Shown here in pieces: positions 31,735 to 41,689 of a DNA stretch of 64,000 nt. The notes beneath the pieces are model-generated. The model saw only the letters and a program-made list of their open reading frames with translations, searched no databases and was not told the DNA's origin. The DNA comes from Diadophis punctatus similis (taxonomy: Eukaryota; Chordata; Lepidosauria; Squamata; Dipsadidae). Numbering within the stretch: position 1 is the first letter of the stretch; every line of letters starts with the position of its first letter. The stretch covers positions 355,428 to 419,427 of the forward strand of contig JALIGW010000144.1 in the NCBI GenBank assembly GCA_023053685.1, read 5' to 3'. A program made the translations under genes and the position numbers.

Positions 31735-32390
31735 TTCTTAACCGTGGCCACTTTAAGAGGTGTGGACTTCAACTCCCAGAATTCCCCAGACAGTCATTGA
31801 TGGACTTTTCCAGCCAGCATTTGTGGACTTCAACTCTCAGAATTCCCGAGTCAGCATGGGTGAACTTCAACTCCCAGAATTCCACAGTCAGCACGGGTGA
31901 ACTTCAGCTCCCAGAATTCCCCAGCCAGCATTGGGTAAACTTCAACTCCCAGAATTCCAGTCAGCATGGGTGAACTTCAACTCCTAGAATTCCCCAGTCA
32001 GCATGGGTGAACTTCAACTCCCAGAATTCCAGTCAGCATGGGTAAACTTTAACTCCCAGAATTCCACAGTCAGCATGGGTGAACTTCAACTCCCAGAATT
32101 CCAGTCAGCATGGGTAAACTTTAACTCCCAGAATTCCACAGTCAGCATGGGTGAACTTCAGCTCCCAGAATTCCAGTCAGCATGGGTGAATTTCAACTCC
32201 CAGAATTCCACAGTCAGCATGGGTGAACTTCAACTCCCAGAATTCCAGTCAGCATGGGTGAACTTCAACTCCCAGAATTCCAGTCAGCATGGGTGAACTT
32301 CAACTCCCAGAATTCCACAGTCAGCATGGCTGGTTGTGGGAGTTTGGGAGTTGAAGTGCACACATCTTAAAGTAGCCCAGGTTGAGAAAT
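31735..32390. mobile_element. Old hAT MITE expanded by an internal ~36-bp minisatellite
   Basis: Outer ends CAGTGTTTCTTAACCGTGGC and AGCCCAGGTTGAGAAATG with complementary GTGGACTTCAACTCCC and GGGAGTTGAAGTGCAC. Between 31840 and 32330 the piece CAGCATGGGTGAACTTCAAC + TCCCAGAATTCCACAGT is repeated about 13 times in 35-38-bp units. A 97-codon frame of alternating WVNFNSQNS and MGELQLPEF simply reflects the array. Confidence 0.85.
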
Positions 32391-33124
32391 GTTGATTTAG
32401 ATAGTAAACAGTAGATTTACAAAAGTGTGGTTGATTATAAATTCAGTCCATTATTATACCTGCTTTAGCAGGAGAATATTCCAATATGTGGGGATTTGTT
32501 TACAGAGAGAGACATTCTACCAATAGTTTTTTAAAAGATCCTTTTTTAAAAAAATCCCCCTCAATGGTCGTTTACCATTTTTGTAACATTCCCATAAAAC
32601 ATGTCGCCATTCACATGTTATATTCGGCTGTTGTGCAGAAAAAAATAGAAATGAATAGACTGTCATGGTCCCTGCTATGGCAGGGTCTGTTTAGATGGAA
32701 AATTTTAGAGGATTTTAAAAATAAATACTATTTCCCGAAATGGACTTAGGTGAGAAGGCTTTCAAATTTATATATCTGGAATCCTGCCTCACAACCAAGG
32801 GAAACAATTAAAGACCATTAATTGTTTAAGAGAAATGTCCTAATAGTTCACAAAAAATTGCCCAGAGGTCAAACTCAACTCTTGAACTCAGCAAGAGTTC
32901 CTCTGGGTTTTGTTTTGGTTTTTTTGCAACAATACAAAAATGTGGTTTATATATATGTAAATGGCCACTGTGGGGAAATCCTACTGAGCTCAGGTAAATA
33001 TAGCATATTGCTATTGGCATTGTTAAAAAAACTCCATTGGGGCACTCAGATTCTTGACTTCAATTGGCTGTCAGAATGTGAAATAGATTCGATACTAGAG
33101 AAGCTGTGCTTTTTCTGGGGAGAC
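32391..33124. other. Unassigned sequence
   Basis: Frames of 87 and 102 codons on + with plausible composition; possibly L1-type remnant. No motif I can name. Confidence 0.35.
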
Positions 33125-33130
33125 AATTGA

Positions 33131-33630
33131 AAGGAAGGAAGGAAGGAGGGAGGGAAGGAGGGAGGGAGGCTGAGAAGGAGGGAGAAAAGGAAGGAAGGGA
33201 GGGAGGCAGGGAGGGAGGGAGGGGAAGGGAAGGAGGCTGAGAAGAAGGGAGAGAAGGGAGGGAGGGAGGAGAGAGGGAAGGAGGGGGCTGAGTGGGAGGG
33301 AGAGAAGGAAGGGAGGGAGGGGAAGGGAAGGAGGCTGAGAAGGAGGGAGAGAAGGAAGGGAGGAGAGAGGGAAGGAGGGGGCTGAGTGGGAGGGAGAGAA
33401 GGAAGGGAGGGAGGGAGGGGAAGGGAAGGAGGCTGAGAGGGAGGGAGAGAAGGAAGGAAGGAAGGAGGGAGGGAGGGAAGGAGGGAGGGGGGCTGAGAGG
33501 GAGGGAGGGAAGGAAGGAAGGAAGGAGGGAGGGAGGGAAGGAGGGAGGGGGGCTGAGAGGGAGGGAGGGAAGGAAGGAAGGAAGGAAGGAAGGAAGGAAG
33601 GAAGGAAGGAAGGAAGGAAGGAAGGAAGGC
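33131..33630 (+). repeat. Polypurine minisatellite (GGAA/GGGA with GGCTGAG punctuation)
   Basis: Units of roughly 60-80 bp, each marked by one GGCTGAG(A/T)G, built from GGAAGGGAGGGAGG. Ends in pure (GGAA)n. Confidence 0.95.
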
Positions 33631-34279
33631 TTTCATTTTAAAGGTCACTTCTAGTACCTTCTATTTTTTTTTCCCACATTTGCCTGCAGCAACCTGCAAC
33701 TTTGCATCAACACAACTTGCTTTTCATTTCTTTCTCCCAATCCCAGCTGAGTTTCAGCTCCTAAAATCAGGGAAGCATTTAAGGTACAATGAATGCATTT
33801 AAAATGCTCCAAGAAAATGAGACACTGCTAGAAGGGAGGAGAGAAGGTTTTCAAGAATATTCATTTTCAAGAATAAACATAAAACACCATGGCTTCCTTG
33901 CAGCATGTTGGTTGATCCTCTCTTAGCCTTTTCTGCAGCCCTTTCCAACATTGGCTTATTTTGATGTCCAGCCTTCTCAAACTGTTCTCAAACACTTCCA
34001 AACAAGTCCCCCTCGTCATTTAATTTTTGTTTAAAGGAAGCACACAGGGACCTATTTAGGGCTCAGAAGCACTTGGTACTTCTCAGTTCACCTGCTAGTG
34101 ACTTAGATTATCTCAAAAATGTCAAGCAGAGATTACAACGATGGTTGGACGTCTCTCAAAGTGTGGTGGAAGGTAGTCTGGATTCACAAGAGGGAAGGGC
34201 AAAGATACAGCAGAGCTTGGATGGTCTCGGTAGCTAGGAAGAAAGCAAGGCTGGACCCTCCCTAGCAATTCACATAGCA
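33631..34279. other. Unassigned sequence
   Basis: Nothing recognised. Confidence 0.5.
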
Positions 34280-34408
34280 TCTCAACATACAAAAACCTTT
34301 GCCAGACCAATTCTCGAATACAGCTCGTCTGCCTGGAACCCACACTGTATATCGAACATTAATACAATTGAGCGAGTCCAGAGGTATTTCACGAGAATAG
34401 TCCTCCAC
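34280..34408 (+). mobile_element. CR1/L2/Rex-type LINE RT fragment, forward
   Basis: Forward strand encodes TFARPILEYSS, AWNPHC and NTIERVQRYFTRIV, homologous to the reverse-strand frame at 25510-25920. Confidence 0.8.
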
Positions 34409-34455
34409 TGTGATGGAGCACCCACAACTTCTGGAGGCAAGCTGTTCCACCTCCT
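34409..34455 (-). mobile_element. CR1 LINE scrap
   Basis: GATGGAGCACCCACAACTTC then GGAGGCAAGCTGTTCCAC; 47 bp between two oppositely oriented LINE pieces. Confidence 0.7.
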
Positions 34456-35470
34456 TGCAATTAGTTGTGGTACGACTTGGAAAAGTGGGGCTTGAGCCAT
34501 TGCTGTTTACAAAGACTGAACTGAAGAATGTGTTGAAGAGGTTGGCCTTAATGGCTTCATCATTACAGTCTTACCCGTTAGGCCCTTTTAGGGGTGGGAT
34601 AGTTCTCGAGTCTTTCAGTTTGGTGTTTACAAAATTATAGAAGGTGCGGGTGGATTTTGTGCGTAAAAGGTTTTCCTCTTGTTTGCAGTGGTAATTGGTG
34701 CATTCTGCCTTTATCTGGTGGCATAAGGTTTTGTCGTGGCTTTTAAAGTTAGCTACGTAGCCAGTTTTGTTTTTCCGCCAAAGGGATTTTTTTTATTGAA
34801 GCTTCCTTATTGTTATGGGTAATTTGTTTTTTTCTGGTTTTGGGGGTTATTAATGGTACATATAGTTTAATGACTCTTTTGACTTTGAGCAAAAAATTGT
34901 TATAATGGTTTTCAGTAGTATTACAGTCATTGAACAGAATTTGCCAATCAAGAGATGACAGGTCGGCAGTTATGAGATCATAGTTGGCTTTTTTAAAGTT
35001 ATAATTTGGGGTTCCATTGTTATGATCCTCTTTGTAAGGACGTAAATTGAGATAAAAGTCAATCATGCTGTGGTCACTGTTGGAAAAGGGTTCTTTTGTT
35101 TGTAGACCATAAACTGAATTTAAACTGTTGCAGAAGATGAGATCAAGGCAGTTGTTGAGTCTGGTGTTGTTACTAATTGATCCAGTCCCAGAGTAGTGAC
35201 GCCATTGTACAGGGTTGCATGTATGGGTTCAGATGTGCATTCATTTAGAGTCCAATTAATAAGAGGTAAATTGAGGTCACCAAGAAAGATAAGAGGGTGT
35301 GGGCAAGAGGCTGTCCACGTTAGTAATGAAGTTAGTTTGTTCGCATGAAGGAGGTCGTAGTCAGGGACTCTGTAACATAGTAAGAAGCAAAATGTGGTAT
35401 TTAATGACAGTTCGCAGGTGATGGTCTGCGAACTGAATTTTTTTTTGAAAAAAACTTCTCTGAAAGAACC
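34456..35470 (-). mobile_element. CR1/L2/Rex-type LINE, endonuclease end and linker
   Basis: Reverse strand. Frame 35120-35476 keeps the APE endonuclease block (PLIFLGDLNLPLINW, with the GDxN...W pattern). Frame 34749-35066 is the inter-domain linker (WQILFNDCNTTENHYNNFL). 34480-34640 holds the region before RT (NFVNTKLKDSRTIP). Stops and shifts separate them, so it is dead. It extends the LINE known from 25192-25985 in the 5' direction. Confidence 0.8.
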
Positions 35471-35814
35471 CCCCATTTTGCATACAGCACCTTCTAACTG
35501 AGTTCACTTATTCGTTTCAAAACGCTTTTTTTTTCTTTTTAGGATCTCTAGAATTAGCCCGTACGGAGCAGCAGAATTTGAACAGATTTTATTTACACGG
35601 GGTTCTCACATGACAAGCCTGGATGTGGATAAGTTGTTGCTGCGAAGGCTATTTATAGCCCCCCTTTCGGCCCACAAGGATCTTTAGAAGAAGCATAGAT
35701 TTTGGGTTTTAAAGCAACGAATTTTAGCCTTTATGCTAACCCAAGGCTGTGTTTGTACTTACATTTAATCTCTGTACTGAATTAATCCTATTTTCCGAGT
35801 CTAGATTATTTGAT
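35471..35814. other. Unassigned sequence
   Basis: A TTTTTTTTTCTTTTTAG tract at 35527-35543 resembles a splice acceptor, but no frame or homology supports an exon after it. Confidence 0.4.
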
Positions 35815-36143
35815 CCACGGAATGGAATGGAATGGAATAGAGGGGAGGGGAAGGGAAGGGAGGGGAGGGGAGGGGAATTGAAACAAAGGGATGGAAGGAA
35901 AGGGAAGGGGAGGAGATGGAAGGGGAGGGGAGGGGAGGGGAGGGGATGGAAGGGAAGGGAAGGGAGGGGAGGGGAGGGGAGGGGAGGAAGGGAAGGGAAG
36001 GGAAGGGAAGGGAAGGGAAGGGAAGGGAAGGGAAGGGAAGGGAAGGGAAGGGAAAGTTAAGGAAGGGAAGAGAAGGGTAGGGAAGGGAAGGGTAGGGATG
36101 GAAGGGAAGGGAGGGAAGGGAAGGGAGGGAAGGGAAGGGAAGG
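35815..36143 (+). repeat. (GGGAA)n/(GGGGA)n polypurine array
   Basis: 330 bp of purine pentanucleotides, starting with GGAAT units. Confidence 0.96.
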
Positions 36144-36200
36144 GAAGGGACTTTGGAGGTCTTCTAGTCCAACCCTCTGCTGAAGCAGGAGACCCTATAC

Positions 36201-37656
36201 CCGTGGTGGCGAACCTATGGCACGCGTGCCACAGGTGGCACGCAGAGCCATAGCGGAGGGCACGCGAGTGTTGCCCACCAGCAAACCGGAAGTGCGGAAA
36301 AAACGCACTTCCGGTTTGCTGGTGAGCTGTTTTTTGCACTCCGGAGGGTTCAGGGAAGCTCCCTGAAGCCCCGGAATGCAAAAAACTACAAAATGGACAA
36401 ACTGGAAGTGCGGAAAAAACGCACTTCCGGTTTGCCGGTGAGCTGTTTTTTGCACTCCAGAGGGTTCAGGGAAGCTCCCTGAAGCCCCGGAATGCAAAAA
36501 ACTACAAAACGGATAAACCGGAAGTGCAGAAAAACGCACTTCCGGTTTGCCGGTGAGCTGTTTTTTGCACTCCGGAGGGTTCAGGGAAGCTCCCTGAAGC
36601 CCCGGAATGCAAAAAACTACAAAACGGACAAACTGGAAGTGCGGAAAAAACGCACTTCCGGTTTGCTGGTGAGCTGTTTTTTGCACTCCGGAGGGTTCAG
36701 GGAAGCTCCCTGAAGCCCCGGAATGCAAAAAACTACAAAATGGACAAACTGGAAGTGCGGAAAAAACGCACTTCCGGTTTGCCGGTGAGCTGTTTTTTGC
36801 ACTCCAGAGGGTTCAGGGAAGCTCCCTGAAGCCCCGGAATGCAAAAAACTACAAAACGGATAAACCGGAAGTGCAGAAAAAACGCACTTCCGGTTTGCTG
36901 GTGAGCTGTTTTTTGCACTCCGGAGGGTTCAGGGAAGCTCCCTGAAGCCCCGGAATGCAAAAAACTACAAAATGGACAAACTGGAAGTGCGGAAAAAACG
37001 CACTTCCGGTTTGCCGGTGAGCTGTTTTTTGCACTCCAGAGGGTTCAGGGAAGCTCCCTGAAGCCCCGGAATGCAAAAAACTACAAAACGGATAAACCGG
37101 AAGTGCAGAAAAACGCACTTCCGGTTTGCCGGTGAGCTGTTTTTTGCACTCCGGAGGGTTCAGGGAAGCTCCCTGAAGCCCCGGAATGCAAAAAACTACA
37201 AAACGGACAAACCGGAAGTGCAGAAAAACGCACTTCCGGTTTGCCGGTGAGCTGTTTTTTGCACTCCGGAGGGTTCAGGGAAGCTCCCTGAAGCCCCGGA
37301 ATGCAAAAAACTACAAAACGGACAAACCGGAAGTGCAGAAAAACGCACTTCCGGTTTGCCGGTGAGCTGTTTCTTGCACTCCAGAGGGTTCAGGGAAGCT
37401 CCCTGAAGCCCCGGAATGCAAAAAACGACTAAACGGACAAACCGGAAGTGCATTTTTCAGAACTTCTGGTTTGCCCGTTTCGTCGTCCCAGGCTCCGGTA
37501 AGGCCTTTGCGTGTGTGTGTGCGCATGCGCAGGGGGCAGCATGGGGGGGGTGTTGTGCGCATGCGTGGGGGGAAGGAATGTGTGTGGGCATGCAAGCGCG
37601 CGCTAGCGCGCGCCCCCCTTTTTGGCACGCGAACCTAAAAAGGTTCGCCATCACTG
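36201..37656. mobile_element. hAT MITE with ten internal 116-bp tandem repeats
   Basis: Ends CCGTGGTGGCGAACC and GGTTCGCCATCACTG, perfect 8-bp duplication CCCTATAC (36193-36200, 37657-37664). Same family as 49989-50370 and 61931. The normal interior is replaced by a tandem array (36283-37450). Confidence 0.92.
36283..37450. repeat. 116-bp tandem array, 10 copies, with higher-order pattern
   Basis: Each unit holds a hairpin AACCGGAAGTGCGG-AAAAAA-CGCACTTCCGGTTT and GGTTCAGGGAAGCTCCCTGA. Variants B (AATGGACAAACTGG; CTCCAGAGG) and C (ACGGATAAACC; CTCCGGAGG) always occur as B then C (units 2-3, 5-6, 7-8). Repeated IPGLQGASLNPPECKKQLT frames are artefacts. Confidence 0.93.
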
Positions 37657-38095
37657 CCCTATACTATTTCAGATAAGTGGCTGTCCAATCTCTTCTTAAA
37701 AGCCTCCAGTGTTGGAGCATTTACAACTTCTGGAGGAAAGTTGTTCCACTGGTTAATTGTTCTAACTGTCAGGAAATTTCTCCTTAGTTCTAAGTTGCTT
37801 CTCTCCTTGATTAGTTTCCACCCATGGCTTCTTGTCCTGCCCTCTGGTGCTTTGTAGAATAATTTGATCCTCCCTCTTCTTTGTGGCAGCCCCTCGAATA
37901 CTGGAAGACTGCTCTCATGTCCCCCCTAGCCCTTCTTTTCTCTAGACTAGCCAAACCCAAATCCTGCATCTTATGTTTTAGTCTCCAGGCCTTTAATCAT
38001 CTTAGTTGCTCTTCTCTGCACTTTTTCCAAAGCCTCAACATCTTTTTTTGTAACGTGGTGATCAAAACTGGATGCAGGATTCCAGGTGTGGTTAT

Positions 38096-38503
38096 AGGCA
38101 GTCCTCAACTTACATCTATTTATTTAGTGACCATTCAACGTTATAACAGCACTGAAAAAGAGGAACGTAACAACCTGTCCTTGCTTTTAAGACTACTGTA
38201 TTGCAACATCCTCATGGTCACATGATCAAAATTTGAGTACATGGCAACTGGCATGTATTTTATGAGTACATGCCAGTTGCCGAGCATCCCAGGATCACGT
38301 GATCACCATTTGCCAGCCAGTTTCTGACAAGCAAAGTCAATGGAAGAAGCTGGATTCGCTTCATGACTGTGTGATTCACTTAACAATAGTGCTGATTTGC
38401 TTAACAACGGTGGCAAAAAAATGTCATAAAATGAAGCGTAACACCTTGCTTAGCAATGGAATTTTCGGTCCCAATTGTGGTCCTAAGTCAGGGACTATCT
38501 CTA
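38096..38503. mobile_element. Tigger-like MITE, near full length
   Basis: GGCAGTCCTCAACTTACATC at left, GTCCTAAGTCAGGGACTATC at right, inner AGTTGCCGAGCATCC and CAGCACTGAAAAAGAG blocks. Confidence 0.7.
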
Positions 38504-38547
38504 TTAACCAGAAAATGTATTTACATCACATCCTAAACCACTAAAGT

Positions 38548-38898
38548 CTAATAAAATTTGACCCCGACCGAGGGGAGCTTGTTGCGCAAATGCAGTGGGA
38601 TTGTGCTTAATTTATACAGCATTTCAAGATCATCTGTACAAACTCCCAAATTAATTGATTTGCTAACCAGGTTTTTGTGCGAGCTCTGAATATTCCTTCC
38701 GTCCGTATCCTGCTGCATCAGCCAAAGAAACAACAGATCACTTTCAGAGGGAATTAGGGAAGCATCGTACATGTCCTTTGGAGTTTTTCTGTAGAATTCA
38801 GGGGCTGGTTGTGAGCCAAGAATGCGCCTTGCTGCACTTCTCATTTTTGGAAAATTAATGAGGATAATTTTCAGTTTAGTCTGCCCCCCCCGGCACAT
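38548..38898 (-). other. Unexplained 116-codon open frame
   Basis: Unlike most frames here this one has balanced composition with no low-complexity run and several conserved-looking blocks (RNKLPSVGVKFY at its C-terminus, PKMRSAARRILGS near the N-terminus). I recognise no family; it could be a retroelement or host-gene remnant. No promoter or splice context seen. Low confidence that it is coding. Confidence 0.25.
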
Positions 38899-39163
38899 TC
38901 CCTATAGTCCACCTCTATTCTAAGATCAGAGTAAGTACATTGTCATAAAGCTAGCTTGGTGCTTAGTGCACCCACCACTCAATTCAGCTGGTGGGAATGT
39001 AGGCTGATGTTTATTTATTAAACATTGGAAAACATCAAAAACCAGTTATTGGTGAAACAGGATGAAAGGCAAGCAAGACATGAAAGAGACAGGTGGGCAG
39101 GGATTTATCTATCTCTCAATCTCCCTTGTCTATCATCTTTATTATATATCTATCATTTATCTA

Positions 39164-39418
<255 letters not shown>

Positions 39419-39725
39419 TTGAGGGGATGCCACACAGAGGAGGGGAGCAGGCTGTTCTCTATAGCACCAGAAAGCCAAACAAGGAATAATGGATGGAAGC
39501 TGACCAAGGAGAGATTCAACCTGGAAGTGAGGAGAAACTTTCTGACGGTGAGAGCGATCAACCAGTGGAACAGCTTGCCAGCGGAGGTTGTGAGAGCCCC
39601 AACACTTGCGACCTTCAAGAGGAGACTGCACTGCCATCTGTCTCAAATGGTGTAGGAACTCCTGCTTGAGCAGGGGGTTGGACTAGATGACCTACAAGGT
39701 CCCTTCCAACTCTAATAATAAATCT
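39419..39725 (+). mobile_element. CR1 LINE 3' end between two microsatellites
   Basis: GAGGGGATGCCACACAGAGG, GAGAGATTCAACCTGGAAG, AACAGCTTGCCAGCGGAGG, then GGACTAGATGACCTACAAGG; the coding part translates to SLPAEVVRAPTLATFKRRL. Tail leads into (CTAT)n. Confidence 0.9.
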
Positions 39726-39752
39726 AAAATATCTATCATCTGTCTATCTATC

Positions 39753-39807
<55 letters not shown>

Positions 39808-39834
39808 ATCTATTTTATCTATCTATCATCTATT

Positions 39835-39915
<81 letters not shown>

Positions 39916-40240
39916 ATCTATCTGACTGTCTATCTATCTATCTATCATCTATGTATCATCTATCTATCTATCGTCTATCTGACTGTCTGTCTATCTATCA
40001 TCTATCTCATCTATCTTATCTATCTATTTATCTATCTATATCTAATCTTTCTATTCAACTATCTATCCATCTATCTCCATTTATATCTTTTTATCTATCA
40101 TCTCTCTCTTTATCTATACTTATATCTTTTATATCATCTATCTATCAAATGGTGGCTAGATCTGTCTCTCTGTCTCCCTCTCCCTCCCTTCCTCCCTCCC
40201 TCCCTCCCTCCCTCTCTCTCCCTCTCTCCATCTATCTAAA
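39726..40240 (+). repeat. (CTAT)n with CATC and CTGT variants, then (CCCT)n
   Basis: Over 500 bp; long (CTAT)n runs at 39755-39805 and 39840-39915. Confidence 0.96.
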
Positions 40241-40462
40241 ACCAGAAATCGCTCTACCAATGTTTTAATTTTGACTTCTTTATTTAAGTTGTTTACTATC
40301 TCCTAGCTGTGGGTTTTTTTTGTCCTACTGTTAAGTCATCAATATACCAGGGAATGAACACATTATCCTGTACATGAGAACGGATCAGCATTTCACTGTT
40401 CACAACTCATGTTTTGTAGTTTTGGATTTAGTGCATTAGACCACACCATACTTGCTTTAGCC

Positions 40463-41124
40463 CAGTGTTTCTCAAATAGTGGGGCGGGCCCTGCTGGGGG
40501 GGCGCGGAGCGATGCCAGGGGGCGCGTGTGACCCCGGGGAACATGCGTGGTCCCTCTCGATTGATTCCCCTGGACGGGGAATGTTTTCCCAGTTGCACAC
40601 TGCTCCGATGCCAGAAGAGTAGGTGGCCAGGCAGGGCAGGGCGGCTGCATGGGTTCTTGTTGTTCTCGGCGGGCACCGCGGTAGCCATGAATGGCGTGGT
40701 GAACCTGCTGCTGGACAAGGAGGAGCATCCTCTGCAGCTGGGCGAAAGCTTCGAACAGCACCCTAAAGCCTCCTTCCACACCATTCGCTGTGAGTGCCCG
40801 GAAGAGGCGGCGCTTATGGGCCAGGCCGGTGACCCCAAAACATCAGCTTGATTAAGCTGGCCTGTCAAAAGAGGGCCCTAACCACGGTAGCCTATGCCTG
40901 CCTAACCGAAGACAGGCTCCACTGAGTTCAGTGTGACTTACTCCCAGGTAAGTGGGTAGAGCAGCCTTCCCCAGCCAATAGTTTGCTTGCAGCTTAGAAT
41001 AAGTAAAATAATAAATATTAACACTAAAATTCCATTGGGGCCCAGATCGGAGAGTTGGGGGGGGGCACAAAATGTTTACTTCTTCCTAGGGGGGGGCGTA
41101 ACAGAAAATAATTGAGAAGCACTG
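40463..41124. mobile_element. hAT-type element carrying a captured host exon
   Basis: Ends CAGTGTTTCTCAA and TTGAGAAGCACTG (12 of 13 complementary), perfect 8-bp duplication CTTTAGCC (40455-40462, 41125-41132). 662 bp without transposase. Left arm to about 40640 and right arm from about 40965 look like ordinary hAT sequence. The middle holds an EAF1-like 5' UTR, first exon and intron start, then an old dispersed repeat piece (GACTTACTCCCAGGTAAGTG). Confidence 0.85.
40640..40830 (+). pseudogene. EAF1: Captured EAF1-like first exon (ELL-associated factor)
   Basis: The ATG at 40687 (context GTAGCCATGA, good Kozak A/G at -3 and A at +4) opens 34 undisturbed codons ending at 40788. The peptide starts MNG, then LLDKEEH, LGESFE and ASFHTIR in the order and spacing of the EAF1 N-terminus, the start of its ELL-binding domain. 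From memory about 24 of 34 residues agree with vertebrate EAF1; EAF2 fits less well (FHTVR). After one more base (T at 40789) comes GTGAGT, a donor site. A phase-1 split of the following Tyr codon agrees with exon 1 ending at HTIR-Y. The remaining exons are absent, so this cannot make a working EAF1. Upstream GC-rich sequence is probably its 5' UTR. The parent gene must lie elsewhere. Confidence 0.8.
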
Positions 41125-41442
41125 CTTTAGCCCATGTATGGATTGTTGCAATTTATAGGCCAGATTTTCATTCTCTGGTGTTTAGTGTATGTAAATGTCT
41201 TCTTTGAGATCTCCATGAAGAAAGACTATTTTAATATTTAATTGCTCCACATTTAGTTGGATTGTGATGCTTGCTGTTTAAATGCTTGTACAAAAACCTC
41301 ATCATAACTTTGGCATATCTTGTGTATATCACTTTGCTACTAAGCTAGCTTTATGAAAATATATTTTTCCATTTACAACCTATGGTTTTCTTGTTCTTTA
41401 TTATGTATGTATTTATTTGATTTTTATCTTACCTTTATTAGA
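41125..41442. other. Unassigned AT-rich sequence
   Basis: Nothing recognised. Confidence 0.5.
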
Positions 41443-41672
41443 GCCATGGTGGCACAGTGGTTAGAATGCAGCATTGCAGGCTAACTCTGCCCACTGCCAG
41501 GAGTTCGATCGTAACGGGCTCAAGGTTGACTCAGCCTTCCATCCTTCCGAGGTCGGTAAAATGAGAACCCAGATTGTTGGGAGCAATATGCTGACTCTGT
41601 AAACTGCTTAGAGAGGGCTGTAAAGCACTGTGAAGTGGTATATAAGTCTAAGTGCTATTGCTATTGCTATTA
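41443..41672 (+). mobile_element. Sauria-type SINE
   Basis: AGCCATGGTGGCACAGTGG (box A), GAGTTCGATCGTAAC (box B, diverged), GACTCAGCCTTCCATCCTTC, tail of TTGCTA units. Confidence 0.9.
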
Positions 41673-41689
41673 TTGTTTTATAAATAACT

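Larger units (their letters stand above)
36144..38093 (-). mobile_element. CR1 LINE 3' end split by a 1.46-kb hAT element
   Basis: ACTTTGGAGGTCTTCTAGTC through GACCCTATAC (36200); after the insertion CR1 continues at 37657 through the complement of the RT C-terminus to about 38093 (TGGATGCAGGATTCCAGGTG). Confidence 0.9.

Noticed and set aside
31731..32296. Repeated WVNFNSQNS / MGELQLPEF peptide, repeat-protein-like
   Set aside because: The period equals the DNA minisatellite and both phases of the unit are non-coding MITE sequence.
35520..35560. Splice-acceptor-like tract before a possible exon
   Set aside because: A pyrimidine run plus AG is frequent by chance here; no frame or conserved motif follows.
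36283..37450. Regular repeats separated by near-constant spacing, CRISPR-like
   Set aside because: Units are fully tandem with no unique spacers, sit within a hAT element, and the DNA is vertebrate.
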